In this document: in pieces, positions 52,301-59,930 of the stretch
Layout: every line of letters starts with the position of its first letter
Numbering within the stretch: position 1 is the first letter of the stretch
Source: Psettodes erumei
Lineage: Eukaryota > Chordata > Actinopteri > Pleuronectiformes > Psettodidae
Length of the DNA stretch: 64,000 nt
Reading direction: 5' to 3'
Assembly: GCA_016785225.1 (NCBI GenBank)
Contig: JAFBJZ010000323.1
Location: 1,054,001-1,118,000, forward strand
The notes under the pieces: model-generated
Databases searched by the model: none
The model's input: only the letters and a program-made list of their open reading frames with translations
Told to the model about the DNA's origin: nothing
Position numbers and translations under genes: made by a program

Positions 52301-52441
52301 CTCTTTTTTTTCATAAAGTTTTCTCCCTCCCATTTTTTAATGCCCTTGCAGGTCCAAGTGCTGCTGTATTTCCTCCAGCTGGAGACCATCCCCACCCCAG
52401 ATAGTAAACGACAAAGCATCCTCTTCTCCACTGAAGTATAG
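23918..52441 (+). CDS. bcr: Breakpoint cluster region protein (RhoGEF and RhoGAP), exons 2-23; 5' part missing
   Basis: Twenty-two exons with GT-AG borders join in one frame to give a split first codon, 844 residues and a TAG stop. Residues here are counted from the first whole codon (Gly, 23920). Human BCR number is about this plus 427. Domains by homology: linker 1-70, Dbl-homology RhoGEF about 71-264, PH about 281-439, C2 about 466-593, RhoGAP about 627-821, then a tail ending STEV, a class I PDZ ligand. The GAP arginine finger is Arg663 in GIYRVSG (human Arg1090) and the GAP asparagine is Asn775 in LHNLATVFGP (human Asn1202). The family activates Rho GTPases through DH-PH and inactivates Rac-type GTPases through RhoGAP at membranes and junctions. 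The ending QSILFSTEV identifies bcr rather than its paralogue abr. Exon 1 (about 426 residues in human: oligomerisation and Ser/Thr kinase-like region) lies upstream of the window. No break or frameshift is seen. Confidence 0.97.
25606..25678. promoter_or_regulatory. AP-1 / CRE-like / CCAAT motif cluster in intron 2
   Basis: Palindrome GAGTCATGACTC (25606-25617), inverted CCAAT (ATTGG, 25630), CRE-like TGATGTCA (25658) and TGAGTCA (25672) within 73 bp. Confidence 0.35.
27713..27738. repeat. (GA)n microsatellite
   Basis: About 12 GA units in intron 2. Confidence 0.9.
28692..28720. repeat. (AC)n microsatellite
   Basis: Pure AC run in intron 2. Confidence 0.9.
29679..29783 (+). CDS. bcr: bcr exon 3 (start of DH domain)
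   Basis: 105 nt, 35 whole codons, residues 62-96. CDLEKGLEMRKWVLSG is followed by ATEETYLSHLEALL, the first conserved helix of a Dbl-homology RhoGEF domain, which contacts the Rho GTPase. Acceptor ttacag, donor CTG|GTGAGA. The following intron is only 159 bp. Confidence 0.96.
29943..30128 (+). CDS. bcr: bcr exon 4 (DH domain)
   Basis: 186 nt, 62 codons, residues 97-158. Contains PMKPLKAAATTSQPVLT and FFKVPELYEIHKEFYDGL, nearly identical to human BCR and part of the DH helical bundle. Acceptor cctctcag, donor CTG|GTGAGG. A GT microsatellite begins about 48 nt after the donor. Confidence 0.97.
30177..30213. repeat. (GT)n microsatellite just downstream of bcr exon 4
   Basis: About 17 GT units starting 48 nt after the exon 4 donor. 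Confidence 0.95.
30791..30847. repeat. (AC)n microsatellite
   Basis: AC array with two G interruptions in intron 4. Confidence 0.95.
31529..31552. repeat. (AC)n microsatellite
   Basis: Pure AC run in intron 4. Confidence 0.9.
32546..32662. promoter_or_regulatory. CpG-rich block in bcr intron 4
   Basis: About 13 CpG in under 120 bp, including a TTCGCGCCGC stretch. Stands out from CpG-poor flanks. Confidence 0.35.
33670..33850. promoter_or_regulatory. CpG-rich block with X-box-like site in bcr intron 4
   Basis: About 12 CpG in 180 bp. GTTGCTATGGGAAC at 33811-33824 resembles an RFX X-box with two mismatches to the strict consensus. Confidence 0.3.
34682..34789 (+). CDS. bcr: bcr exon 5 (DH domain)
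   Basis: 108 nt, 36 codons, residues 159-194: SQLGVYRAFVDNYELAVE then EKCCQANTQFAEISE. This is the central DH helices and matches human BCR with few changes. Acceptor ccaatcag, donor GAG|GTAAGT (consensus). Confidence 0.97.
34790..36649 (+). other. bcr: bcr intron 5
   Basis: 1.86 kb, AT-rich. A poly-A run is seen near 36223-36239. No coding exon, repeat family or regulatory motif is recognised. Confidence 0.8.
36650..36710 (+). CDS. bcr: bcr exon 6 (DH domain)
   Basis: 61 nt, residues 195-214 plus one base of codon 215. Reads NLKVRSPKDCKDQTAKNSLE, aligned to the human segment before LLYKPVDR. This is one of the less conserved parts of the protein. Donor GAGG|GTCAGG is weak but keeps frame with exon 7. 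The following intron is 119 bp. Confidence 0.92.
36830..36882 (+). CDS. bcr: bcr exon 7 (DH domain)
   Basis: 53 nt, completes codon 215 and encodes 216-232: LLYKPVDRVTRSTLVLH. Acceptor aatccacag, donor CAT|GTAAGT. The following 359 bp intron has no recognised feature. Confidence 0.95.
37242..37382 (+). CDS. bcr: bcr exon 8 (end of DH domain, DH-PH hinge)
   Basis: 141 nt, 47 codons, residues 233-279. LLKHTPTSHPDHPLLQ fits the conserved late helix of DH domains, and NFLSSINEETTPRRQSMTV leads to the PH domain. Acceptor ctactgtag, donor GAA|GTGAGT. Confidence 0.97.
38177..38199. repeat. (AC)n microsatellite
   Basis: Pure AC run in intron 8. Confidence 0.9.
39603..39627. repeat. (GT)n microsatellite
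   Basis: Pure GT run in intron 8. Confidence 0.9.
40149..40186. repeat. (AC)n microsatellite
   Basis: About 19 AC units in intron 8. Confidence 0.95.
40672..41066 (+). repeat. Dispersed teleost repeat, copy B
   Basis: Starts with CTCTAGTGCCACCCTGAGGT, carries ATTCCCATCAGCCT near 40910 and ends GAGCTGCTAGCATGGCTGAA. Same family as copy A, covering its middle and 3' end. About 395 bp, no ORF. Confidence 0.6.
42456..42469 (-). promoter_or_regulatory. CTCF-like site (minus strand)
   Basis: The minus strand reads CCAAGAGGGGGCAG, 12 of 14 consensus positions by my count. Confidence 0.25.
42979..43100 (+). CDS. bcr: bcr exon 9 (PH domain, first strands)
   Basis: 122 nt, residues 280-319 plus two bases of codon 320. 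NRQLLKDSFMVELVEGAR then RHVFLFTDLLLCAKLKK is the typical beta-strand start of a PH domain (phosphoinositide or protein binding). Acceptor gctacag, donor AGG|GTAAGA. The following 606 bp intron is C/T-rich near its end and otherwise featureless. Confidence 0.97.
43707..43872 (+). CDS. bcr: bcr exon 10 (PH domain)
   Basis: 166 nt, residues 320-375. QQYDSKWYIPLTELTFQ, then PDEELDAMKVKISHLRSE. The middle (GPEETEPLT) differs most from human and is one residue shorter, offsetting the one extra residue I count in exon 2. Acceptor cactgcag, donor AAG|GTAGAG. The following 303 bp intron holds nothing recognised. Confidence 0.96.
44176..44295 (+). CDS. bcr: bcr exon 11 (PH domain, helical insert)
   Basis: 120 nt, 40 codons, residues 376-415. 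RANKGSKVIDRLRKKLSEQE then SLLLLTSPSMPLRVYNKNGK, the Lys/Glu-rich helix and next strands of the PH region. Acceptor actccag, donor AAG|GTGATG. The following 377 bp intron shows only pyrimidine-rich sequence. Confidence 0.96.
44673..44748 (+). CDS. bcr: bcr exon 12 (end of PH domain)
   Basis: 76 nt, residues 416-440 plus one base of codon 441. SYSFLISSDYERAEWKEI is the final strand and C-terminal helix of the PH domain; the PH-signature Trp is present. Acceptor catttcag, donor AAT|GTAAGT. Confidence 0.97.
44967..45071 (+). CDS. bcr: bcr exon 13 (PH-C2 linker)
   Basis: 105 nt, residues 441-475 plus one base. LTSMELQMLTSSCVKLQTV and IPLSINKE match human exon 13, one of the exons after which human BCR is joined to ABL1 in e13a2 fusions. 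The acceptor is ctcaag (AAG rather than CAG or TAG); donor AAG|GTAAGG. The following 399 bp intron is AT-rich and featureless. Confidence 0.96.
45471..45545 (+). CDS. bcr: bcr exon 14 (start of C2 domain)
   Basis: 75 nt, the same length as human exon 14, whose presence distinguishes e14a2 from e13a2 BCR-ABL1 fusions. Residues 476-500 plus one base: EDESPGLCGFLNVIVHSAS starts the C2 domain. Acceptor tttttccag, donor TTGA|GTGAGT. The following 421 bp intron is AT-rich with nothing recognised. Confidence 0.96.
45967..46064 (+). CDS. bcr: bcr exon 15 (C2 domain)
   Basis: 98 nt, residues 501-533. NLYCTLEVDSFGFFSNKAK then TTEPKWNE, the strands and the WNE motif usual in C2 domains. Acceptor tctgtcag, donor GAG|GTAAGC. 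The following 751 bp intron carries an AC tract at 46273-46302. Confidence 0.97.
46273..46302. repeat. (AC)n microsatellite
   Basis: Pure AC run in intron 15. Confidence 0.9.
46816..46947 (+). CDS. bcr: bcr exon 16 (C2 domain)
   Basis: 132 nt, 44 codons, residues 534-577. EFEIELEGSQTLRLLCYEKC, then EDGESTDRIMGKGQIP. Acceptor cccctcag, donor CCG|GTATGA. Confidence 0.96.
46948..49313 (+). other. bcr: bcr intron 16
   Basis: 2.37 kb, AT-rich. A minus-strand CTCF-like site lies at 47845-47858. No coding exon or microsatellite of note. Confidence 0.8.
47845..47858 (-). promoter_or_regulatory. CTCF-like site (minus strand)
   Basis: The minus strand reads CCACTAGGTGGAGC, 13 of 14 consensus positions by my count; the one miss is the A after AGGTGG. 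Confidence 0.35.
49314..49373 (+). CDS. bcr: bcr exon 17 (end of C2 domain)
   Basis: 60 nt, 20 codons, residues 578-597: LDPQTLQGKDWQRTVISMNG. The acceptor is ccactaag (AAG type) after a short pyrimidine tract; donor GGG|GTGAGT. The following intron is 291 bp. Confidence 0.95.
49665..49774 (+). CDS. bcr: bcr exon 18 (C2-GAP linker and start of GAP)
   Basis: 110 nt, residues 598-633 plus two bases. EVKLSMKFTSREFSLKRMPS then MGVFGVKISTVT; the GVFG segment opens the RhoGAP domain. Acceptor tgtgtcag, donor CAA|GTGAGT. The following 474 bp intron holds a short A-rich run and no recognised feature. Confidence 0.96.
50249..50388 (+). CDS. bcr: bcr exon 19 (RhoGAP arginine finger)
   Basis: 140 nt, residues 634-680 plus one base. 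RERSKVPYIVRQCLEEIE then GMEEVGIYRVSGVATDIQAL. Arg663 in GIYRVSG is the catalytic arginine finger (human Arg1090) that speeds GTP hydrolysis by Rac-type GTPases. Acceptor tctacag, donor ACCA|GTGAGT. The following 633 bp intron shows nothing recognised. Confidence 0.98.
51022..51156 (+). CDS. bcr: bcr exon 20 (RhoGAP)
   Basis: 135 nt, residues 681-725 plus one base. KDVSVMMSEMDVNAIAGTLK then LYFRELPEPLFTDELYPNF; LKLYFRELPEPL is the RhoGAP family signature around the GTPase-binding surface. Acceptor tcttgcag, donor ATCA|GTGAGT. The following intron is 200 bp. Confidence 0.98.
51357..51462 (+). CDS. bcr: bcr exon 21 (RhoGAP)
   Basis: 106 nt, residues 726-760 plus two bases. VAKESCMLNLLLSLPEPNL and TFLFLLDHLKR, a RhoGAP core helix. 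Acceptor tctcacag, donor AAGAG|GTATGA. The following 590 bp intron contains a perfect 11 bp inverted repeat at 51837-51863. Confidence 0.98.
52053..52215 (+). CDS. bcr: bcr exon 22 (RhoGAP, conserved Asn)
   Basis: 163 nt, residues 761-815. KMSLHNLATVFGPTLLRP carries Asn775 (human Asn1202), the second RhoGAP catalytic-site residue. KIPANPTQPISMGDSWSLEV follows. Acceptor tccccag, donor CAG|GTGAGA. The following intron is 136 bp. Confidence 0.98.
52352..52441 (+). CDS. bcr: bcr exon 23 (last coding exon, PDZ-ligand C terminus)
   Basis: 90 nt including TAG, residues 816-844. VQVLLYFLQLETIPTPDSKR followed by QSILFSTEV. The last four residues, STEV, form a class I PDZ ligand; in mammals the BCR C terminus binds PDZ proteins such as afadin. 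Acceptor cccttgcag. Confidence 0.98.
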   Translation, partial: VQVLLYFLQLETIPTPDSKRQSILFSTEV

Positions 52442-52599
52442 AATGTTGGCTGTGTCTACCTGCTACTTTGACCATAAAGGAGTGTAAAAGAGATGGACCT
52501 TGGCTCAAAGTGAGTCTATAGTAGTATGTTTTTGAATTGACTGACCGGATTCCAGCTCTTGCTAAGGATGGTCTCTGGCAGTGACCGCTCCATTTGAAC

Positions 52600-52613
52600 A
52601 CAAGAGGGCACTA
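52600..52613 (+). promoter_or_regulatory. CTCF-like site in bcr 3' UTR
   Basis: Contains CAAGAGGGCACTA. AGAGGGCAC fits the AGRKGGCRS core; two flanking positions deviate. Confidence 0.3.
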
Positions 52614-53477
52614 TTGGGCCTCCAAAGCCCAGAGGATGTGAGGTCTTCTGCATTCATACTGTTCACATTTAGTATGATTCTTGTATCTTTGGTGGTGTTG
52701 CTCGTGCATCTGCCATCTACATGTCTCCACCTAGTCTAATGTTACATAACAATGAACCTTTTACAGCTTGTAGACGGTTGTGGTTCATAAGTCAAGAAGT
52801 TGAAGAGAGCGATATGTCTTTCTCAGTTTGCGGAATTAGCTTTCAAATTAGCCATCAAATCAGAATTTTCACGTGTCTTTCTGTGTGGTCATTGCTCTCT
52901 ATCTGTGTTTTTTTTTAGACAATCATCAAGTCAAGTCTCTTGCAAAATGTGTTTATTTCAAACATTGCGCCATGTCCTGTCGAGGAAAATTCTCATGTGT
53001 CTCATGTGTCTTACAAAATCTCAGTGCACTGTTCCTGAGATGACGCGAGGAGACATTTGTGCTGTTTCTTGGGAGTTTGAAGTGAACATCCAGAGCTGCC
53101 ATATTAACTGCTTTTTTCTTTGTGACACAAAAGCCACAGGAAGCAAATGTCTATATGTTGAAATGTTTACAGCGTAAACAAACCTTCTTAGGGCAGAGTC
53201 AAACACTACGGTTTGAAGGACTGTAAGAAAAAGATTAAAAATACTCTGACTGCCTACGTTTTATCTGACTACAAAAAACATTTCCTCTATTTGTGTTGTG
53301 CGTGTCTCAAGGTAGTCTTCAGCATAAATACCCAGGAAGCAATATATTTTCTAACATAGGAATTGTCTGTCTTCATATCTTTGCTGACGAAATGTCCTAC
53401 CTATTGTAACATAGGACATCTTGCCAAATTAATTTGTTTCTAGAAAAAAGGAAGCAGTTGTATTTACAGATACAGTA

Positions 53478-53485
53478 TGTACATA
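53478..53485 (+). promoter_or_regulatory. bcr: Pumilio-type element TGTACATA
   Basis: Exact match to the UGUANAUA Pumilio consensus, 1.0 kb into the presumed 3' UTR. A second identical copy is at 54640-54647. Confidence 0.35.
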
Positions 53486-54444
53486 ATCTTGAAGTTGTAT
53501 TTTTTTCTTTTTGTTCAACAGTATAATCATTGTTGTTATCACTGTAATTTATTTTTGGGCCTGGGGGATAAATTGTTTTTTGTTTTTGTTTTTTGTGAAC
53601 TTTTGGGATTTGAAGAGAGTGGTAGGTCTTAGCCTTGACTTCAAGTCTTGCAGTAAGTAAGCAGGATTTAGCCTTGATCTAATAGAAACTACTCAGCTGT
53701 TCTGTCCAGCCTATCAGTTAGTCATTTAGATATTACTATGTAGGTAGTTACATACTGTACGCTGCTGTGGAAAAGGCACAAGCTCTTTAACGGCTGAGTG
53801 TTAACTCAGCAGAAGGTCTCGTATCCAGAGACTGTCACCTGTCTAGTGCAGACATTATGCAATGTCATAATACAGCACATACACACACACAAACACACAC
53901 ACATATGGCATTGTCTTTTTTAATCTGTGGCTGAAGAAGTGCACTCATGCAATGTTTCGAAACTACTGTATTAAAATTCAAGTGACCTGAGCACTCAGCA
54001 TTTATGTCCACTGAACCGCATATCTGTTGGTTTTTTATGAAGGAACCTTACTGTGTTTCATCTTCTCCTGACATTTTTTAAAAATTCTCTCATGCACTCA
54101 AATGTCCTTAATAATCTTTGTCCCTTTAACTGTTCGCCGTCCTGTTAAAACCTGAAGGTGTCCCAACTCAATTTGCCAAGTCAAAGAAAAGCTCTTTAGA
54201 TATTTTGCGTTAATACTAAAATGACACATTTCTAAGTTTAAACTTTTTGTCCTTGATTTAACATGCAGGCATGTTTGATTTTTTTCTTTTCTTTATTGTT
54301 GCTGTTCTGTTTACAAATGTGCATCACAGACTTGGCTTTGGGATGTTAGTAACTGAAGAGGATTTGGTTATTACAACATGTCATTTTCTGGCCAATTTAA
54401 GGATAAATGTCATAGTGGGTTCTCCATATAGGCTAAATACATAC

Positions 54445-54466
54445 ATATATATATATATATATATAT
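54445..54466. repeat. (AT)n microsatellite in bcr 3' UTR
   Basis: Pure AT run, self-complementary, preceded by ACATAC. Confidence 0.9.
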
Positions 54467-54578
54467 GTTAGGCCTAAAACTAAAACCAGTTGATCATTTT
54501 AATGTATCTGATAGGGGCGTGCAAGATATCACATGAAGGCAATATGTGAGGCAACTCTTTGAAAATTAAACAAAATTA

Positions 54579-54584
54579 AATAAA
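54579..54584 (+). promoter_or_regulatory. bcr: Candidate bcr polyadenylation signal 1 (AATAAA)
   Basis: AATAAA followed within 30 nt by T/G-containing sequence (gttttcaacatgaatgtctt), 2.1 kb past the stop. Confidence 0.5.
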
Positions 54585-54639
54585 GTTTTCAACATGAATG
54601 TCTTCTGACTTTAAATAGCAACAGGGGTCTTTCCATTAT

Positions 54640-54647
54640 TGTACATA
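54640..54647 (+). promoter_or_regulatory. bcr: Pumilio-type element TGTACATA (second copy)
   Basis: Second UGUACAUA match. It lies just beyond the first polyadenylation signal, so it would be present only in longer transcripts. Confidence 0.3.
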
Positions 54648-55252
54648 TCAACACTGAAAATGTGAAACCTCAACTAAAGAAATTATGATGATCCACTGAA
54701 GATGTTTATGTTGCCTGATGTTAGCTTGTTCTATGGATAGATAAATAACCATTATTGTTTCAGTCCTACAAAGAATGCTATCAGGATTTTCCTGAAAGTG
54801 TCATTGCCCTCAGTCCGAGCAGTCATGTTTATTTTTTCATTGCCATTCTGTACCTCCACTAATTTTGCCCTGTGTAGTATGCTCACAATCTTTAATTGTC
54901 CATTTTTTAAGATGTGAGACAGGGAAAGAGTCAACTGTTACTTAATTCCTTCATGCATGCATCACCTTTAGAACAAGTCCCGATTGCCTACACAACTCTA
55001 CCCTATTGTGCCTCAACACTTTTCCTTTGGTTTAGCACCTGTGGTAATCTAAGTAAGTCAGTGAGCGCACTGACGCTGGAGGCGTACATAGTTCAGTCTC
55101 CTGTTGCCTTTGCTGAGGACAGCCACACACCTTTCATCTCTTTGAAGACTAAGACGGACCTTAAAATTAAGCTTGGTCTTAGCCCATATTGTATGTGTCC
55201 GCCATGTTTTTCTGACTGTGATGCTGTAGTAGACTGTGTTTAAGTCAGTCTT

Positions 55253-55258
55253 AATAAA
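55253..55258 (+). promoter_or_regulatory. bcr: Candidate bcr polyadenylation signal 2 (AATAAA)
   Basis: AATAAA 2.8 kb past the stop, followed by a T-rich stretch (ctttgttctagctc) about 20 nt later. Confidence 0.4.
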
Positions 55259-55315
55259 GAGAAAGGATAGGATATCTTTGTTCTAGCTCTTAACATTTTG
55301 GCTCCTTTAATGCCT

Positions 55316-55383
55316 TTTATTTATATTTATTTATGCTCTGACCCAGTTTGGTATAAGAAGGTTTACTGGATTATTTATTTATG
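55316..55383 (+). promoter_or_regulatory. bcr: AU-rich elements in bcr 3' UTR
   Basis: Overlapping ATTTA pentamers at 55316-55334 and a TTATTTATT nonamer at 55371-55379. Such elements in mature 3' UTRs recruit mRNA decay factors. They count only if the transcript runs past the first two polyadenylation signals. Confidence 0.4.
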
Positions 55384-56418
55384 ATATAATGTCATCAAAA
55401 TCTAAATTAATGTTAGAAAAAGTGGTCTTTAAATGAGGTTCTCTCTTTGTCTTATGTTATAGTCTGCTTATCAAACATCCCGATGATGTTAAAGCTGTTT
55501 GTCTCTGAATCACTGTGTACAACTGCATCTGTTAACCCCCAACTCCTGCATCGTCGGCTCATCTCTGTAGTTATTTGTGTTATACAACAGACTGGCCACT
55601 GTGATTGTTTAGCCATCTGAGTTAGATAGCTGAATTGCAGGTGCAGGTTCTTGTCATTTTAAAAAGGTAGATTCTGTGAGTTTACATAACTCAAACTCCT
55701 CCTACTTTTCCATAGAGTTGTATAATATGTATTATACTAGAGAGTACATAATTTGGTTTCCGTTTTATTTATTGTGGCGTCCACTGAGGTATGATCGTTA
55801 ATGATTGATCGAGCTGGTACACCTCTAGTCTCTCTAAAAAGCCAAACTGTCGGTATGTGGTAGAGGAAAAAAGAGCTTTATATTACTCTTAAAACCTGCA
55901 TTGTTTTGGTCTGTTGATTGTCAGTGTAATTGCATGTAACCTCCATAACACAGTTCCCTCCATAACCTCTGTCCCTTAGTTCTCTACATGAAAAAGTAAA
56001 TACAGAAAAAAATACTAATTTTCTTGTGCAATAGCCTGAAAATATGGAACATATTGCTCTACATGAAAGTTACAAGTCCCTTGCATTTATTGTACATGAC
56101 CCTGGTAGTTATCACTACATTTCCATACAATAGTTAATACTTTGAAATGACCCTCTGCTGCCACTGCTCTACCATTAAATGAGGCTACATCAACCTCTGG
56201 GGGAAATGCTACTTTCGTTCTACTCAACATGTAACGTAAAGCTGAGGGTGAGAGTTGCTGACCAACATTTTCTCTTTTTACCGTCCTCAATTTTTTGACT
56301 CTTGTTCCTGTTGAATATTCAATGTTCTGCTTGTAGAACTGTAAAAAGGATTCCTGTATTCTGAGGGCAAACATGTTTGGAAGGCATTTGCAGCCTATGT
56401 TTGTACACAAAAATGTTA

Positions 56419-56424
56419 AATAAA
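56419..56424 (+). promoter_or_regulatory. bcr: Candidate bcr polyadenylation signal 3 (AATAAA)
   Basis: AATAAA 4.0 kb past the stop. It would include both AU-rich clusters in the transcript. Downstream sequence is only moderately GT-rich. Confidence 0.4.
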
Positions 56425-57436
56425 ATATCCTGTATCTACACAGAATGACACGTGAATGAATTCAAAGATTTAAAAAAATTGCAGCCTGCCTTTATGCCTT
56501 ATCAGACATATGTGAGTGAGTGTGAAGTCAGAATCTGCCAACTGAAATGAACTGAAATGGAAAATTTTACTACAATTGTTTAAATTTGTGACACTTACAC
56601 GTGTTTTTTAAGTAGTGTAGAAGTGTAGAAACAACAGAGCGGCAGCATCAAGTTGTGTTTGAAAGCAGGGCAGAGACCAGAGAGGATGTTAATGACTATA
56701 TATTAAACAACTGTGTATAGCCAGCTCCAATTAAGGTTGCAATGGTGATGGTATTAGCTTCTTTTTCCCACAGTGAATCTCAGACTTGGGTGAGCTTGGG
56801 CTCAGTTCACTTGTGTAACTCCTGCTGTTCAGTCTAAAATCTCCCATGGCAATTTTGCTGCAAACACCTGTGCAATATTGGTATTGGTGTTCCTGGTGTC
56901 AAAATGAGTAAAATAGTGAGAAAAAGGGGGTGGTTTCTAATTTTCTCTAAAATCCAGTTTTAATTTGTACTGCAGTCTATGGAGCAGGTGAATGGTACTC
57001 CTGGCACCCAAAGGCTCGTAGTCTTGTTATGCTTTCAAAGTTAAAATGACGTGCCTATATGAACGACTACAGAGGAAGCTAGAGTCCAAAAAAGTATGTC
57101 GAAGAAGTTGAGGAATAACTAAAAAGTGGCATTTAAAATATTTGATGTCCCAGCCACGGATAGCATGATAAAGTGGAGGGGATTTACTTATGGCTGACTT
57201 TTTGTGCTGTGAATTATGCAATATAGCGGATCTAGCTGATAACTGATTTTAAAGTATTTTGCAATATGTATATTTTATCTTTCTCTTACCTGAATTTCAT
57301 TATTCTATTATCGGTTTCTTTCACTTCATCGTTCACACCCCCCTCCCCCCAACTTGTTGTCAGCATTTATTTCCATTCGTCCATACGTCACTGTTTATCA
57401 GAAGCCCCCCTCAACATACTCTCTTCAACCCACTCA

Positions 57437-57446
<10 letters not shown>

Positions 57447-57471
<25 letters not shown>

Positions 57472-57472
57472 G
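57447..57472. repeat. (AC)n microsatellite bordering the CpG-rich block
   Basis: Pure AC run after a CT-rich stretch, immediately upstream of the candidate adora2a promoter block. Confidence 0.95.
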
Positions 57473-57728
57473 CAGGCGGTGGATCTGTGCTCGAGCGTTT
57501 CCTGTGTGTGCGCAACTTGAAACTTCTCTTGTCAAACCGTACACGAGTAGCGACACCGTGTCTGCGGATTTACACCCTTTTTCCTTTTGATTCACGTTGC
57601 TTCGCCACATTCAGCGCTGTACCACATACGCAGCAACCTGTTGCGCTCTTTTACTTTCTGTTGGGTGCTACTCGGCGACAAGACTCCATCATCTGGACAT
57701 GCTGGTTTGGTGTATAAACATCAAAAAA
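57471..57728 (+). promoter_or_regulatory. adora2a: CpG-rich block, candidate adora2a promoter / 5' non-coding exon
   Basis: I count about 17 CpG between 57471 and 57680, far above the CpG-poor surroundings, as in vertebrate promoter islands. The block is followed by a consensus-like donor (aaaaaa|gtaaga, exon end 57728). A strong pyrimidine-tract acceptor at 60031-60040 lies ahead of the coding start. Together these suggest a spliced 5' UTR for adora2a; this is inference. Confidence 0.4.
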
Positions 57729-59914
57729 GTAAGAAAATAAATATTGTCTTCGTCCATACATCATTGTCATGTTCAGGCTGTGTTTCAAATATGTTACGTA
57801 AGCTTTGAACTATTTTCAAACGTGTAAAATATAATTATTATAATAGTAGTAATAGTAGTATAATTAGTGTTTCCACTAATCTATAGGCCAATGGCACCAC
57901 AAAAGCGCACTCAAACTATTTATCAAATTGTTATCGTTAACATTTTTTCCACGGTAATAAAGAAAACAATAGGAACACGCTGTAATTTTAACTTTAATTA
58001 TGATAGTGTGTGAAATTTGGAAGGCTTTTTCAGAGAAACAGACAATTACTCATCAGCCTGTTTACATCTCTTACATCAAACACAACATGAGCTGCCGTTT
58101 TTGTTCGATAGTTTATTGCTTGGCTCAGACAATGGTCTCTGTTGTCCTTATCTGGGTACTGCTGTCCATTCTCACGCTGTAATGTCAGTGCCTCCATCAT
58201 TAGGAGTTCAGTGCTTTTACCAGTAGAAATACAAAAGCCTGTCTCCTTGTTTTCCTGTGACTCTGGCAGAGCTGAGCTGGTGCATTGATTGATGGGGCAG
58301 TGACAGATCCCCATCCAGCAGGATGTATATTTTCTTATCACTTCCTTCAAGGCCTCTGGGCACATACTGTTTATATCAATTTTTGCCAAAGCTGGAAGTT
58401 CAAGCACGAAGGTTCACCATGCGATAGATTATTTTATATGTATATATTTTAACGTTAAACATCAGCTTTTCTTGTGCACATTCCAAAACTTTTGCAGCCT
58501 CGCGTGTTAAACTCAAAGGCTGGATATTTTTCTGTCGCTGTAGCTTTCCAAACCCGCTGGATAAACCATGGCTTTTAAATTCCTTTGGGCCGCGAGAAGG
58601 TTTCAGAAGCAGAACAATGGAAGAAAAGTAGGACTTTGGTCCAATGTACTGCCAAACAAGATCCCTGTGGTAGAGCTACAGGGTTACACAGTACATAGGC
58701 AAAAGAGGTAGATTAGATATATATGACCAAATACATGAATTTGTGAAAGCGAAGAAAACTCTTTTCTTCTGTTCTCTTTTTCTTTTCAGTGTTGATGTCT
58801 GTGTCTTTACATTTTCATGCAAGGAAATCTATCTTCTATCATACATTTTAACACAACAGTGCAATGAAATGTGAATGACCATGCCCAGTATTTGGTGGTT
58901 TCATATAACTACATTTTACTTAATTGAAACTTTGAGTAACTGGTTATCACACTTTTCATAATACCAAGATACTTTCAAATAAATGTGAATTTAGGTCTGG
59001 GCATCTTTGTATAGGCTCCAAGGACTCATACTGCAGAACCTGGACACAACACATGAAGACTGAAACTAGTCAAGCTACGTCATAGCATGTATTTAAAATG
59101 TTATTATTATCTTAATCTATGCTAACACATCATTAAAAATTGCAAAAAAAAAACTTGGAAAAGAATGAAAAACCGTGTGATGAGGGTTAGGGTTAGGGAT
59201 ATACTAAGATAAGACACAGGAAATAGGTCAGCATGTCAAAGCGAAGGAAAAAAAGGACTTTCTGGTCCCAGCATTGTTCCCATGGTGACCAAATTTTCCC
59301 TTTGTTATCACACGATCATTTGTTTGCTGTACATGAAATCTTGTTGAATCTTATCTTGTCAAATTTTACTCAACAAAGACCTATCCTATTATCTACAGCT
59401 CTTTTTTCCAACGTAGTTAATAAATTTCACCCTGAGCATTCAGTATATCTGCTCTGTGGTCAGTGTGTTTGTGTGTTTGTCAGTTCTTAGGAGATTCTTT
59501 CTGTTGTTTCTGTGTTTTTGTGTTTGAACCAATAAGATGCATACAACATTTAGACTTAATGAAATACCATACATTTGCTACCTGATGGATACTGCAATTT
59601 TTGAGCCAATATATCAGTATTTCAGAGTTTTAAAAAATCTGCTGATATTGAAAGGTAGTAATTTATTTTGGTGTAATGCACAACGCAAACACATTGAGTA
59701 TCTTTTTGAGTTTTCAACGTCCTGTCTTTCTGCTTTCAGTCTGTAAATATTCCTGTAGTAGAACAATTGATTTTGAATTTATAGATGGTTTATTTTGTGT
59801 GATTATCATTGATTTTGGAGGGAGCATATTCATTGGCAGGAATGATTAGTGTGTGGAAGGGTTTTGGGAAACTTTTCCAAAATAAAAGGTGCATTGTTGG
59901 ACTGTCTGCTTTGC

Positions 59915-59930
59915 CCCCCACCCCCGCCCC
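59915..59930 (+). promoter_or_regulatory. GC box / Sp1-KLF type site
   Basis: A C-rich run ending in CCCCGCCCC, about 110 nt before the acceptor of the adora2a leader exon. Could serve a proximal promoter; unproven. Confidence 0.3.

Larger units (their letters stand above)
52442..56440 (+). other. bcr: bcr 3' UTR, extent uncertain
   Basis: AT-rich non-coding sequence directly after the stop. AATAAA occurs at 54579-54584, 55253-55258 and 56419-56424, so the UTR could be about 2.1, 2.8 or 4.0 kb. AU-rich elements at 55316-55334 and 55371-55383 and Pumilio-type sites at 53478-53485 and 54640-54647 fit a regulated UTR. An AT dinucleotide run lies at 54445-54466. Open frames here are short and unconserved-looking. 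Which signal is used cannot be told from sequence. Confidence 0.6.

Noticed and set aside
23918..52441. abr (the BCR paralogue) as the gene identity
   Set aside because: The C terminus QSILFSTEV and the PH and C2 segments follow BCR, and the 75 nt exon 14 and total register fit BCR.
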